DNA of 64,000 nucleotides from Sipunculus nudus (Eukaryota > Annelida > Sipuncula > Golfingiida > Sipunculidae), in the NCBI GenBank assembly GCA_026874595.1, contig CM049313.1, positions 41,568,659 through 41,632,658 on the forward strand, in the 5' to 3' direction. The notes under the pieces are model-generated. The model saw only the letters and a program-made list of their open reading frames with translations. It did no database searches and had not been told where the DNA came from. Of the stretch, positions 11,930 through 24,869 are shown piece by piece. A program made the position numbers and the translations under genes. Each line of letters opens with the position of its first letter. Position 1 is the stretch's first letter.

Positions 11930-13120
11930 TACTTTGAGTACGCTCTTTACACAGCGCTTTACCCATAGGCCAACTACCTATATCGTAAGCGCTGTTACGC
12001 TCCTGAGGCAGCGGAAATCTTGCACTTCTAAAGGAGCAACTGATTTTCACGCTGCCAGCTTTGACCGTTTATGATATATTTAGACACCAGATGGCGGTTC
12101 GTTGTCCGCTGAAATAAACGTGCGTATGATGTGACAAGCAGCCAATCAGATGCCAATAAACAAACACTCGACAGGCATCCTGGCTCCGCCCATTGCTGCG
12201 CTTCAAGCGCCGCTTGATGAGTTTCCGGTCGAATATAAATTCCTCCCTCTGCGTTCTCGCATCATCGACCGATTCGATTATGACATTATGACTGTGTTAG
12301 TGTAGCCATGTATCTGTTGTCTGCACAACTGAAACAAGCCAGCGAGGTGTGCACGCAGCCATTGTTGTTACGTTTAATTTGAATTACAGCTCACCGGCCG
12401 AGCATCCTATGTGCCCGAGGCCCTAAGCAAACCATGTCAGGGGCAATTCTCTCTGAGCCTGTGGCCTGTTTAGACGGTTAAGCGGGCGATGAGCTGTCAC
12501 TCAAAACGAAATAAACATGATTGGCTCCGTGTATTCCTCGTTTTGCTTTGTCTTCCAGCACAAGGTCTCATCTGATTGGACAAAAATACAGTGCTCCCCT
12601 CTGGTGTAGCAATTCAGGATACGAGGTCATAACAAACAGAGCCTTACGATATAGGTAGTAGCCCTATAGGTAAAGCGCTGTGTAAAGAGCGTAAAGCGCT
12701 GTTTGTTATGACCTTGTATCCTGAATCTCTACACCAGAGGGGAGCACTGTATTTTGGTCCAATCAGTTGAGACCCAGTGCTGAAAGCAAAACGGTTTACT
12801 AGTATTACACGAAGCCAATGTTGTTCATTTCGTTTCGAGTAACAACACATCGCCCCGGCGACCGTTTAAACAGGCCACAGGCTCAGAGAGAATTGCCTCG
12901 AACGTGGTTTCTGGGCGCAGCCTGACGCCTGTCGAGTGTTCGTTGACTCGCATTTGGTTGGCTGATAGTCACATCATCAGTTTTTTAAACAGACAGGCCA
13001 ATGTGCACAACCTGGTGTTTAAGTGCATCATAAACGGTCAAAGCAGGCAGCGTGAAAATCAGTAGCTTCTTTAGAAGTTCTGCCTCCCTGCCTCGGGAGC
13101 GTTTACTATGAGGACAGTCT
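11930..13120. repeat. Long inverted repeat (palindrome of about 1.1-1.2 kb)
   Basis: The two arms meet near 12650. The left arm (about 11990-12650) matches the reverse complement of the right arm (about 12660-13115) over several blocks: 'gaccgtttatgat' (12061 / 13030), 'aacactcgacaggc' (12163 / about 12930), 'ggcaattctctctgagcctg' (12441 / about 12890), and 'atacagtgctcccctctggt' (12587 / about 12745). The left arm has about 240 extra bases (about 12190-12430), absent on the right. The block 'ctctttacacagcgctttac' occurs three times (about 11940 and the two centre flanks). This may be a foldback element or an inverted duplication. No coding region recognised. Confidence 0.8.
12142..12270 (+). 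promoter_or_regulatory. Promoter-like cluster: two CCAAT, GC box, TATA
   Basis: CCAAT occurs at 12142 and 12153, ccgccc at 12186, and tataaat at 12234, followed by pyrimidine-rich 'attcctccctctgcgttctc'. Spacing and order match a compact RNA polymerase II promoter. It sits in the left arm of the inverted repeat, mostly in the segment missing from the right arm. No downstream gene is evident: the first ATG (12308) opens only a short frame. It could be a promoter captured by a mobile element. Confidence 0.4.
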
Positions 13121-13709
13121 CGAGGCGTAAATCCATCTTCTGAGAGGGTTTGATGGCGATTTAACCCTTATCGGCTGATAAAAAGCTGAGGAAAAAAAAA
13201 AACTCTTGAGTGACCTCATACACATCGGTGAATCAAAGTTGGATTATTGTATTACGTGAAAGAACGACATAGGTCCACGCCTATTTCCCTGGCCAATGGA
13301 TGGTGTGCATTGATAGTTCTTTATATGTCACATACCCATGAGGTTATTAAGATTTTGTCTTCAGGTGAGCGACATGAACCATGGGCCCGTTTTACATCAG
13401 GAAACTTATCCTTTATAGCTGTTCGTCGGCTCACGTTTGAGACCACATAGCTTCAGGCCCTTATCTGGAGATCACTTGGTACCAATTTAATTGACCTTAA
13501 GATTAATGTGAGAGGTCAACACTCATAGCTTTTAACGTTCCTGTTAATTGATCAGGTGATATCTTACATACCCCATGTGTCGTACACAGATAACTGAAGT
13601 GGTCTTGCTGGAGAAGGAAGTTTACGATAACACAGGCATGATTGCCTTCCAAGGAGCGTCGTGACACGTGATACATTAGAATGAACTGCTTCGTGACATC
13701 CACGGATAG

Positions 13710-14300
13710 CTTGAATTACCCCCCCCCCCCTCCCCTGCATCGTTGGAGGTTTATTGTTTTTGATGGAACTTGGCCGAGATATTAGTCCTATGTCAAAAAT
13801 TTGCAAACTGAAATGTTTTTGCACTTTGGTCTTATTGCGAAGGTCGTACACTCGATAGTGATCCCAATTATCGTTCAGTTGGGGGGGGGGGGGGGGAGGG
13901 GTTGGGGGGTTCTTGTCCTTTTTTGTCCTTATTTCATTTTCTCCTGTCATTTTCTATTTGCACTAGATCATCAATATTGATGATTTTCAAAGGCGGACCT
14001 TTGGACACAGTACTAGACCTAGGTCATAGATTTGCACTTGATGTTTAATTTATACCATGACCTTATTTTTATGGTCGTAGACGCCCAGTTCTGTCCCTGT
14101 TTGCACTTAGTCTCCAATATTGCCGATTTTTAAAAATCACTTGAGCAAAATATTTTACATTATTGCTTGGCGCTAAGTTTTTGTTCCTTTTTTCTCTTCC
14201 CCCTGTTATTTTCTATTTGCGCTTGATCTTCAATAAGGCGGACCTTTTGGGACTTGGCATTTTTTCTATGGTCGTATTTTGATTTATGACGTTAAGGTCA
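13710..14300. repeat. Diverged repeat block with G/C homopolymers
   Basis: Two to three diverged units carrying 'ggcggacctttggacacagt', 'tttgcacttgat' and 'atggtcgta' motifs (around 13745-13860, 13980-14090 and 14220-14290), with runs of 10 C (13719) and about 17 G (13879). No gene supported. Confidence 0.5.
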
Positions 14301-14621
14301 GTTTTATGGTTTATCCGCCCAGTGGCATACCTAGAGGTGGGGGGGGGGGGGCATATTTTGGGGGCGCATTTCGGGGAATTAGTATAATGAAGTGGCATGA
14401 GGAGTACCTTAAAAAAGTACAAATTTGGCCCTTTTTTTCTAAGATTGAAAAGAACATCTAAATGTTTTGTGTTTTTGTTTGTTTGTCCTATTTCAAGAAT
14501 TTCAGGAACTATAAACTGGACAGTGGAACCAACCAAATGATTTTCAGGGGCGTAGCCAGGGGGGCCGTAGGGGGCCATGCCCTCCCCCCCCCCCCCAGTC
14601 GGATCCAGTACTCACTTATTC

Positions 14622-14625
<4 letters not shown>

Positions 14626-14682
<57 letters not shown>
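14626..14682. repeat. (TA)n microsatellite
   Basis: TA run of about 56 bases, preceded by a C run at 14582-14595. Confidence 0.97.
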
Positions 14683-14685
<3 letters not shown>

Positions 14686-14734
14686 TTAAATTGCCTTAGC
14701 TATCAGTGGCGGATCCAGATATACTATGTTTTCA

Positions 14735-15900
14735 TACCGGTCCCGCCGCCGCCGCCGCCGCATATAAATCTTGATGGGGCGATAACTCAAAAAATATTTC
14801 ACGGTTCTTTACCAAACTTGGTATATGTATAGATATGGGTGAGAGGACGACGCCTATTTAAAATGAGGTCATGACCTTTACTAGGAGAGTGTCCTTGACC
14901 TTGAATAGATCCAATTTTGGAGAAATTCACACAAACTCTTAAATATCTCAAGAAATCTTGCATGGGTTGATCCCAAAATCAAGATGATCGAAGATCATGG
15001 ATATGGTTGTCAGGTTACACAATCTGTTGGCGCCACCTATTATTCTTTACTTGTTTTCGTGCCTTTTAATACCCCCAAAATTGTCACTTGACAGTACTGT
15101 GAGCATTATAAGTCAAAAACTAATAGACAGATTTCTTTTATATTATGCATATACATAGATATGGGTTATTGGATGATGTTTATTTAAATTTGAGTCATGA
15201 CCTTTCCTATGAGAGTGGCCTTCACTTGAATATTGCCATATATGGTGAAAATCACACAAAATCATTAATATCTCAATAAGGGATGCATGGATTGGTCCAA
15301 AAATCAACTTGACCGAAGATCTTGGATAGTATTGTCATGTACCGGAAACAGGTGGCGCCACCTGTTATTCTTTTTCTTGTTTTCGTGCCGTTTAATACCC
15401 CCATCATTACCACTTAACAGTACTGTGAGCATTATAAGTCAAAAACTAATGGACAGATTTCTTTCATATTATGCATATACATAGACATGGTTTATGAGAT
15501 GATGTATATATAAATTGGGGTCATGACCCTTCCTATGAGAGTGGCCTTGACCTTGAATATTGCCGTATATGGTGAAAATTGCACAAAATCATTAATATCT
15601 CAATAAGGGGATGCATGGATTGGTCCAAAAGTCAACTTGACAACAGATCATGGATAGTGTTGTCATGTACCGGAAACTGGTAGCGCCACCTGTTATTCTT
15701 TTACTTGTTTTCGTGCCGTTTAATACCCCATCATTGTCACTTAACAGTACTGAGCATTATTAGTCAAAAACCAATGGACAGATTTCTTTCATATTATGCA
15801 TATACATAGGCATAGGTTAGGGGATGATGTATATTGAAATTGGGGCCATGACCTTTATTATGAGAGTGACCTTTTCTATGAGTGTGGTCTGATATTAATT
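14735..15900. repeat. 326-bp tandem satellite-like repeat
   Basis: The segment 'gccgtttaataccccc' recurs at 15061, 15387 and 15714 (spacings 326 and 327). Each unit also has 'acagtactgtgagcattata', 'tatgcatatacatagatatg', 'tatgagagtggccttgacct' and 'aacaggtggcgccacctg'. About 3.5 copies, the first (from about 14770) more diverged. Modules like these are typical of dispersed molluscan repeats. Confidence 0.9.
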
Positions 15901-16099
15901 GTTTCTGAAGATGGGGGGGGGGGGGGCCTATTCGTAAAGGGGCGGGGGGGGGGGGGTAATTGTCTGGGGATACTTTGGCACCTGCGGTGCCAAGAAATAT
16001 CTAGTTATCAATTAGATTTTATTAAAGTTATCTGCAGTTTATTACTTTCAAATTTATTAAGTATAAGGATAATTATGAACAGCTGCAGAACAACTGCAG

Positions 16100-16222
16100 A
16101 GCATCAGGCCTTGTTTGGCGTCGACCGTGAACAATCTCACGGCTCTGGTGATACTGGAACTCGAACTTGCGGTCTGTGCTCTCAGGAGTCCTGTGTGCTG
16201 TCGAGACCACAAACTAGGTAAA
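16100..16222 (-). repeat. Possible tRNA-derived SINE fragment
   Basis: On the minus strand a T-loop/B-box-like 'aagttcgagttcc' (about 16154-16166) follows, at tRNA-like distance, 'gtttgtggtctcgacagc' (about 16215) and 'gagcacagaccgc'. It shares 'gaccgcaag' with the better SINE at 60150. No full cloverleaf was folded; this is pattern recognition only. Confidence 0.4.
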
Positions 16223-16696
16223 ATTCAAAGTTTAACATAAGTCTTCAACATATCAGTTATTTCACTCCAAGCATCACATTTAAAATATTTTTTTTCTGCA
16301 GGTTACAAATGTAAATGCGCCTTTGCGCCGTTGACCTGTTTGAAAACGATTGAAAACGATTTATTAGATATTTATATCCTAATTTTGAAGAAATATAAAT
16401 ATTAAATATTGAACCTCTCTACAGTTTGACTACATAACGCAAAGACATATAGGAATAGTTTTTTCAGGAACAGGAAATCCTCATTTTTTTGTGAAAATTG
16501 CCTCAAAATGTCCTCATTACATTGCATTTTCGAATTTTTTTTCAATATGGGAGGGGGAGACCCCCTCCCATACCCTCCCCATGAACCTGTACCTAACCTT
16601 AATGAGACCTTGGTTCATAAATGAAAATAAAAAATTCATATTTTTTATACACTAAAATATATGATGTATAGTAATAATGATATTATTAATAAAAGT

Positions 16697-16815
16697 AATA
16701 TATATATATATATATATATATAACCTGCATATACACATATATATATATAACTATTTTCATAGTACTCATACATGCATATTTGTCCCCTCCCCCCCCCCCC
16801 CCCCCCCCCCCCCCA
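16697..16815. repeat. (TA)n plus long poly-C tract
   Basis: TA runs at about 16697-16722 and 16737-16750, then a C run of about 26 bases ending at 16814. Confidence 0.93.
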
Positions 16816-16919
16816 CAAAGACACACTATTTCAAATTTCTGGTGCCGCCACTGATCATGGCCCCCTCCCCTCCCTCAATCCTGGCTGCACCCCTGATTTT
16901 CGAACGATCTCAATAGACC

Positions 16920-18940
16920 CAAGCTAAGCAGGAAGAAATACAGACCAGTTGATATTCTTTATTAGACCAGCGGCCCTGCAATGTCAGAACAAAATAGATT
17001 ATCTGACTAGTCGTGCAAAGGCGTGCATTTCAGGGCCGTCTACGTTTACAGAATCCCTAAAAGAAAGGGGGCACTATAACCAGGGAGAAACCCTGTCAGA
17101 CGACCAATGGACGCTACTGGTGGGGGTGTGTTGTATGTCTTACACATTTTGAGGAAAATGTTATGACCTATTCTGTTGCTCTTTGCTTGGAACTCTTAGA
17201 TTCTCCTACATTCCATGATATTTAAACAGCCTGAAACAACCTGAAATGCCCTTTTCCATTGTTCCCTTACAACTATTACAACAGTATCCGTAAAAATACA
17301 AACGTTTACACTATCGTGAATATATTGAGAACGAACTAAATTTCTGTCGTTACATTTACCAATGGTTATATAATTAAATGTTAATATGACCTGCATAATC
17401 TGTTATGTGTGGTGATTTATAACAATCTTTCACCCAGACCCTTGTGGGAGTTATTTTATCTTTAAGATCGCCTTTCAAATATAACAATATTATAAATGTC
17501 TGGCGGGATTAATCGCCCTAGCCGCTATGTCACACGTTCAGTATACGTTTCAAGAATCAGTGTTATGTTTTAGAGTGCAAAACTGAAATAAATATATATT
17601 TGCCTTTACTGGTATTAACCGTTAAATGATCCACTACCTACAGACAATTGTTGTATGTTATGACAAATCATTTCAAGTTAATATGTAATCCATGCGCACA
17701 TTCGGACACGCCTCTTCATGTTGTCTATAATGTTCATTTAAATAGTTATAAATTAAGCATTGCTTTTATATAAGGTATATATGACAACGTGAATGAAGAG
17801 AGGTCTTAAATCTGACACGCGTCAGTAGAACGCCAGGGACAACCACGCTCCCATGCAGAGACAATCTGTACATATAAATCATCTGTGATTAATTCAGAAA
17901 CATTATGAGGAACACTCGCCTCTGACCTTTCTAACATAGCAACTGCCTTCCCGCTGAGTATCGTATTGTAAACACTGTTCCTCTATCTATGTTCGTGAGG
18001 TATTCGGGTCGCGTGTGGATAAATATGCAATAGGCCAATGTGCAAGGCTTCACTGAGGTTGACAGGAGTTGATGGTAGTGCCACCTATGTAACAAAATGA
18101 TAACTAATTTTCGAATTTACAGTTGTTATCATAATGACCAGCTTTCTCTTACCTGTTGCTTATGATTATGTAATATGGCACTTATACATCACTAAACCAA
18201 TATTTATTAATAATATTTTCTTTGGCAAAACGATAGTTTGTTGAGCCTTGTAGTTCAAACGGAGGTCCCCAGAAGGCAGTATATACAACTGCACTGAATA
18301 CTAGTATCAGTTTCAAAGAGAAGTTTGATGATTGATATAAAATTAATTCAAATATTAAGGTATTGATTTTATCGGGGAAAAGATGCGTTTTTTTTTTAGA
18401 CACCACAGTATTAAGAAAAAAAACTTAATTCTGACTTGCATTCTAACATGGCTAGTGCAATAATTCTAACATGGCTAGTGCAATAATACATTTGTTCTGT
18501 AACAACTGCAGTGATAAAAAGAGACATGCAGAACATGGTTCATGAACCATTGATGCATCTCATAATGGGCTAGGGAAAGCAGCAAATCCAGTAATACAAC
18601 CACTCAAGGTGCACTACATAAAATATCAAAGATTATTAAAACATCACAAAATATGATACATACTAAATCCATGCACATTTAAAATCATGACAAGTCGGTT
18701 CGATTAAACAGAATTTCCACTTGATTTGGTTGGTAAATTATTTCACTTTGATGGTGCAGGCCATCCAAATGCTCTGTCGGTATCACAATCACAAGGGCAA
18801 AAGTCAAGGTCAAATGCTCTATCAGTATCACCATATGAGAGGGTTCGTTGTTTAGGCTGCAAGGGAACAATACCGGAACCGGATATCTGAGTACGACTGG
18901 GCTGCTGACTTGTCTAGAACCTTGACCAATCATTTGCCAG
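16920..18940. other. Intergenic, no gene seen
   Basis: Mostly unique AT-rich sequence. A 23-base direct duplication containing 'aattctaacatggctagtgc' lies at about 18438-18484. No exon or domain recognised. Confidence 0.45.
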
Positions 18941-18952
18941 TCGAAGGCAAGG

Positions 18953-19068
18953 TATGGTAATAGAGATAGGGTATCTATGGTAACAGAGATATTGTATCTA
19001 TGGTAGTAGAGATATGATGTATATGGTAATAGGGATATGGGATCTATGATAATATAGATCTGGTGTTA
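18953..19068. repeat. 23-bp tandem repeat
   Basis: Five copies of 'tatggtaatagagatagggt' plus three bases start at 18953, 18976, 18999, 19022 and 19045, an exact 23-bp period. Confidence 0.92.
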
Positions 19069-19889
19069 GTGCAATGCCATGAAAACAATACTTGCACCAT
19101 TGTTTTACCTTATAAAGGGTTAGATTAAAGTACGAATATTGATGACCTTAATGCATTTATCAAGAACACAGATGAAGTTTTGGTGAAATGATATAAGCAC
19201 ACTAACTAGAGTCAGTGTTACCAGTCTCACGAGGTAAAGTTCGAATATAGATGACCTTGACGTATTTTTCAAGACAATCTTCTAAAACGATGATGGCGCA
19301 AAAACTCGAAGAGAAAAGAGGCACAGTCACCATTGATTTACCCATCATGCATCACGTTCGAACATGGCTGACCTTGCCGCATAGTCATTACTGTTTCTTA
19401 CTGATATAAATCTCATCAATTCGTTATTAACCAAAGTCTGTTCCACAGAATGACCTGTCTCGTAGCATGTTCAATTCCTAAAAACTGCACCACCAGAGGC
19501 GACATCTGTAAGAATCAACTGGACGGCCAGATAAACATGATGCCATTTTGTTGGCCAATCTTGAACAAACAAACGATATATATATAATTATTCTACATAT
19601 ATGAATAAATATAAATAGAAATATAATCCATATACACACAAAGATTACAATATGAAAATAATTGACCTTTTTCACCTACAGCGACGACTGGTTCGCTTCA
19701 GCTTTGCATTGCGGGCTCTCCATTACGTAAGTGTTCTCTGTGACGTTTCATGGATGACCCCGCGTGCTTAATCACATGAGCGCCCTGACCCACCGCGCGA
19801 GGATTTGTGGTTTTGTTTCTCTTTCACCCTCGTTGCCCCCCAACCGCTCAATCATAGTCACATATATAAATCCGTTTTTAGTTTAGCTG

Positions 19890-21060
19890 ACTATAAATCA
19901 ACTGAGGTATAGGAATGGCGCTTTGTCCGTCGTCCGACCGTCCGTTAGCAGGGAACAAATCGTAACCGCTGATCTTAGAAAACTCTTAGCTGAACACCCT
20001 TGGGGATCCATGAAAATCTCTTGAGGGAAACCTGAAATTGGGTCTCTGCGACCTATATCCTCCGAGCTATTGGGCTTGATAGTAACCAAAGAATAATTAA
20101 AAAACTGATACAAAACCTGTATCTTGATAATTAATGCATGGATTGCCACGAATCTTGCCTTGAATATAGACCATACCTATATAGTATTGTCAGTTGGCAA
20201 TAACTTGTTGCGCGACTTGTATTTTTTTTTAAATTTTTTTTACGTTTTTTCTATATTTTAGACCGTTAAATGACAGCAACCATTTCAATTTCTCAGCTGT
20301 GGTTTCATTTAGTGTCCCGAAACTTGGTGTGTTTATCCATTATGACTGGCTTCTTTAGTTCCTTAAGACTGGTGGCGTCACCTGTATTTTCCTATTTTTT
20401 ATGCATTTTTTTCCTTTATTTTTTTTAGACTGTCAAATCATATTGATACTGTCAGATTCTCAACTGTGGTTTCATCTAGTGACCTGAAACCTTATGTGTT
20501 AATTAATCCTCTTGAAAAAACGGATGCCCTTTAGAAATCACCCTGTCCATCCGTCTGTAAATCTTTCATATCCGTCAAAATTCGTTTCCGGATGAAAACT
20601 CCAGTTTGGATTGGCATATGAATTCCAAACTTGTCTATATATGCCCCACCACTAAAGCACGAACCCTGATGATAAAAAAGGTCAAGGTCACATGACCCAA
20701 AGATTGTTGGTACACTTTAAGCCAAACTTTTCATACCAAATCTTACATCTTGCAAATAAAGCTAGTCTGTTGTTAATGAAAGAAACAAATGGATTTTGGG
20801 GTCACAAGATCAAAGGTCAAGGTCACAGGGGGGGGGGGGGGGACGTACTATCCACAAAATTGTTTCCAGATGATAACTCCAGTTTGGACTTTTAATTCGA
20901 AACCTTCAATCTTCCACACGTGGCTCATCTGCCAATAGGAGAAGATGTTTTTTCTTAAATTTTGGGTCACATGTTCAAAGGTCAAGGTCACAGAGCCCAT
21001 CCATTCACAATCCCATTTAGTTAGACATATTGGCATCAAACTGAATCACGTGATCCACCT
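19890..21060. repeat. Molluscan-type dispersed repeats
   Basis: Contains 'gtccgtcgtccgaccgtccg' (about 19926), 'ggtggcgtcacctg' (about 20370), and two copies about 277 bp apart of 'tttcc(g/a)gatga(a/t)aactccagtt' (20585 and 20862), each associated with 'aaggtcaaggtcac' (20680, 20814, 20978). These modules are frequent in bivalve genomes. No gene supported. Confidence 0.65.
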
Positions 21061-21429
21061 TTTTAAACAAGCTGATACAAATATCCTCAAAGATAAATCC
21101 AGTTGAGAGTTGAGATCGATTGTCCCTAGTTACTTCAGGATTCACATCACAAATGATCCGAATCCTGGTTTGATTGTTTGAATATTCAAATATTTTAACG
21201 CCGTCATGCAACAGTTTATTTCAAGGCAACCACCAACTTTTCTGAATTGGAATATCTGAAGCACGATTTGCCGATTACACAATGGCGTTTCTTAAAGGGC
21301 CATTTCGTAACGATTGTTACAAAGTTATTATAACCCAGGCCATCACAGATATTATGCTGGCTGTGAACTCCTTGCTGTGGTATGGTAAACTGTGAACTAA
21401 ATTTGAACATGAAGGGCAATATCTATAGC

Positions 21430-23140
21430 TCAGCTGACTGATAGTCATCTTAGCGATACATCACCTGTGGTCGTCCGCTAACAGGGCATAAGTCGCAACC
21501 CTCCGACTTAGAAACTTCTAACTAAAATACATTAGGGTAGGGAAATATCCTTGAAACCCCGAAATAGGGTTACCTAGAGTCTGCGACAGTTACCTTGAGT
21601 CTGCGAAGTCCTGGGTAAAAGCAGGATTTTGAAGGTCAGACTCTTTTCAGTGTTTAAGAATACTGAACAAAAAAATGAATTAGATCATAACAGTGGGAAA
21701 AATGCATAAATCTTAACCTTTATTTACTGGCAAGGTCTTTTAGCAAAGCGTAAAATTCAGCATAACGTCATGGCTTCTGATGTGTACGTGACCGACTTGA
21801 CCCAGTACGTGGTACGTGTCCTTTATTTCAAATACCTCTCAGCTCCGGGAACACGCATTCTCACTTTTGTATACTTACACAGTTCAGTTTTAAGAGATCC
21901 GTGCATTCAGTCGCCCGGGTAACCAACATCTAGATCCGTATAGTGTTCCTGCCACGAAACAGTTCACATAAAACTGACACAAGAATCTTGATTTGGTCAT
22001 GCCACATATAATCTGACAACGTGAGAACAAACATTTAATGATTTAGACTGTGGTTGTCAGCTAATGGCAGCCGGTGTCCTGTTTTCTTTATTTTTTTTTC
22101 AATAAACAAAGACACCCTTACGACTTAACGTATTTGAGAAATTGAGAAGAATAGTCCCAGAGGTCGATGATCTCTTATCACTAAAATTGGCAATTCTTTA
22201 TAAAAAGTCACACGTTATTGATTCCTTATTACAGTGAGAGCAATTATAAATCCATTATCTAAAAGTATATAAAGAATAAGCTGAGTATTATGCAAACTGG
22301 AAAAAAATTGGCGACAAATATTGCTTTAGTGAATCCAGGTTTCCATATACAACCAGGAAATAAAGTTAAAATACCTTCGACAGGAAAAGGGGTGGGGTAG
22401 CCTTAACAATTTGGGGGTAAACAATACAAAAATCCTTTCCCCGTTAAACCCACTAAAGAACCCCCTGTATTTTATCCTTTTGGTAAAACAGAACAGAAGT
22501 TTGCATGTACAAGGTTATGTTGCATGCTGATTCCATGACAAGGTAAGAGCCCCATGTACCCGGGATCACTTCATGTGACCTCAGTTTGTAAAGTGAGATC
22601 GTATATACATATCTGAGACGGATAAAGGTTGATGTCACTTGAATTCGTTTATGTATGACTGTGAGGTAAATAGTGACGTATACCATTGTTCTCCGGTCTG
22701 TGGTTTATTTCAGTGTCAGGGACAGATACTTCCGTGTCTCCCAGTTAGTCTTTGAACGTCGTAAATCCGGTGGCATTAACGCCAACTAGCCTGACACGCC
22801 GACCGACTCGGCTCCATACTTATACAGCTCATTTTAGTCCTGATTAGCGTTTATTTTATTCCCGACTAGTCAAGCTTAGCGAGACACGGAACGGTTACTG
22901 CTATGTGGATTTGCTTATTGTGTACGTTGCACAATTTGCTTACACACACGCCGACCTTGGCGTTTAGGATATGATTAATTTATAATACCATTCATATTTA
23001 CATATAGGGAATTTGACAGGAGAGATCAATAAGGATAATTGAAACTCAGCGGAATTTTATACACTAGGATTTCTGCAGATCGACCCGACTTCCTCTAAAT
23101 CCCGTTACCTGTAGGTAAAGCAGTGTCTGAATATGTGCAA
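21430..23140. other. Upstream region of the PY-motif gene; no exon seen
   Basis: Holds another copy of the 'agctcagctgactgatagtc' / 'cgtccgctaacagggcataa' repeat near 21427-21500. The remainder is unique and without supported coding sequence. Confidence 0.45.
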
Positions 23141-23143
23141 GGA

Positions 23144-23150
23144 TATATAA
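23144..23150 (+). promoter_or_regulatory. Candidate TATA box
   Basis: tatataa lies about 265 bases upstream of the ATG at 23415. If used, it would give a 5' untranslated region of about 240 bases. A donor-like 'atggaaagtaagt' at about 23378 suggests there may instead be an upstream exon boundary. Weak evidence. Confidence 0.25.
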
Positions 23151-23414
23151 TCTAATGTACGGAGGAGTTCACAGAAAAAAACGACGATTTTCCGACATTA
23201 GATTCCTCAGGATTATAGAGGATAACAGGTTTCAAGAGAAAGCAATTCTTCAAGGTGAATTTAGGATTTAAGTGCTATAAAAGATTCTAGGCAAAATAAA
23301 ATTGTGAAGATTTTTCTGAAAATGAAATTCAAGGATACTGAAGAACAAGTCTTTATTTGAAACGGATAATGTTCATCATGGAAAGTAAGTAATCACCTAG
23401 CAACACACGGCGTG

Positions 23415-23692
23415 ATGTCATGGCGATTTAATGGTCATGGCGCGAGTTATTTTCGCTGCTGGTGTCTTGTAATGATGCTGATTGGCTTAGCAGCTGCCAT
23501 TCAACCTGTGCACAGACCTTTGTGGCTCCGCCTCCTTGGTGTACTCTTTTGTCTCTCCTGGTTGGTCCTTGGAATACTCTTACCTCCCTGTTGTGTCCGA
23601 TGTAAAGGCAAAAACAGATCTTTGGTCGCCAGTAGTACGACAAATGACCTTGAGGAAGAGGCAGACCAGCACGTGGTGTCCGGATTGATACG
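23415..23692 (+). CDS. Small two-TM protein with PY motifs, exon 1
   Basis: This exon encodes residues 1-92 of a predicted 185-residue protein. Hydrophobic segments lie at about residues 15-29 and 36-56 with a short loop between (QPVHRP). A cysteine cluster PPCCVRC follows directly, a plausible palmitoylation site, and then a hydrophilic acidic stretch (DLEEEAD). The start is the ATG at 23415. The exon ends at the donor cg|gtgaga, leaving two bases of a codon; this phase fits the acceptor at 29396 exactly. Small membrane proteins of this layout are known adaptors for WW-domain ubiquitin ligases, but I do not recognise the specific family. Function is inferred from the motifs in exon 2. Confidence 0.72.
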
Positions 23693-24314
23693 GTGAGAAC
23701 ACCAACAATTGCAAAAGCTAATTTTGCAGTACTGCATCAACACTTGGCACTGTGCCAAAAGTCCTTAGATTCTTGTTAATTTCAACCAATCAGAAAAATT
23801 GTCATGATCGTAGGGTTAAGTTAGGGTTACCAAGGTCGTCTGTGTGCAACTTTCAGTTTTCAAGCTGAAATATGACGTTTGGTCACGATGAACTCTAGCG
23901 ATGGCTCCAATTCTGTTAGCAAGGCGCAAATTGTAACCGTTGTGAAAGAATATATCCGTCTTTGTATGAAGACTCGGAATGAGGCTTACAACGCAGGCTC
24001 AGCAGTTTCTTGCTTAAAATCCAGACAGGTCGCGCAAAAACTGATCTTGAAAACCGAAATTATTTCACGTTGCCCTAAACAAATCTGAGCAGACTTGGCC
24101 CAGCTAGCTATTTAAATTGTTAGCAACAGATTTTGGCCTAACATGTCAGTAAAATATATGCCAATATTGAATGAACACTCGTATTAATGGTTCGAATATC
24201 CAAAAATCTGTTCAGGTGTCTATTGTATGAGACTAGTCCCGCCACCTATAATGCAGAAGGCAGTCCTTTGTGGTGTTAATTCATCTTGAAGAGCGCTATT
24301 GCTTCATTTCCTGC

Positions 24315-24850
24315 TAGACTGGTACCCTGCTCTATTATGGCCCTCAGCCAAGCATAGAGACAGGCGTACAACGCCATCTTAAGTACTCCCAGTTGCAACT
24401 CCTGACTTACCTATAGACTGGTTCCTACTTCAGTATGCACGCTCATACCGGTTATCATGGACGTTCACGTGATCCTTGTTGATTATCCTCGAAGATTTCT
24501 TATAGAATAACTTTCTTTAGTTATTTCTAGTTTTCAAATATTGAAAAATAAGTTGTTGCACAAAAATTGAACGATGGTTGCATAGATAAAACGATATACT
24601 AAATCTTTGATTTTCCACTGTACGTAGCAGTGATTAATTATTAATATCTATTAATCTAATCATTGATGTCACATTTAATATAAAGCCAACTTTTGGTAAC
24701 TTCTTTGAGCAAACGAAATGCTTATTTTTATCATATATAATCAACTGGAGTTGGTACCAGTCTGCCAAGAGTACTTAAGATGGCGTTGTACGCCCGTCTC
24801 TATGATTGGCCTAGAGCAGCGGTGCCATAATAGAGCGGGGTACCAGTCTA
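24315..24850. mobile_element. 536-bp MITE, MULE-like
   Basis: Terminal inverted repeats begin tagactggtaccc; their first about 80 bp pair (left 24315-24392, right 24768-24850, both with 'cgtacaacgccatcttaagt'). Flanks are catttcctgc (24305-24314) and cattttctgc (24851-24860), a 10-bp direct repeat with one mismatch, compatible with a 9-11-bp Mutator-type target duplication. An 8-bp hAT-type duplication is less well matched. The AT-rich interior has no coding frame. Confidence 0.85.
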
Positions 24851-24869
24851 CATTTTCTGCTTGAAACTA

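Noticed and set aside
23879-24088. 69-codon frame after exon 1 of the PY-motif gene
   Set aside because: No splice acceptor or donor in phase and no recognisable domain; exon 1 joins exon 2 in phase without it.
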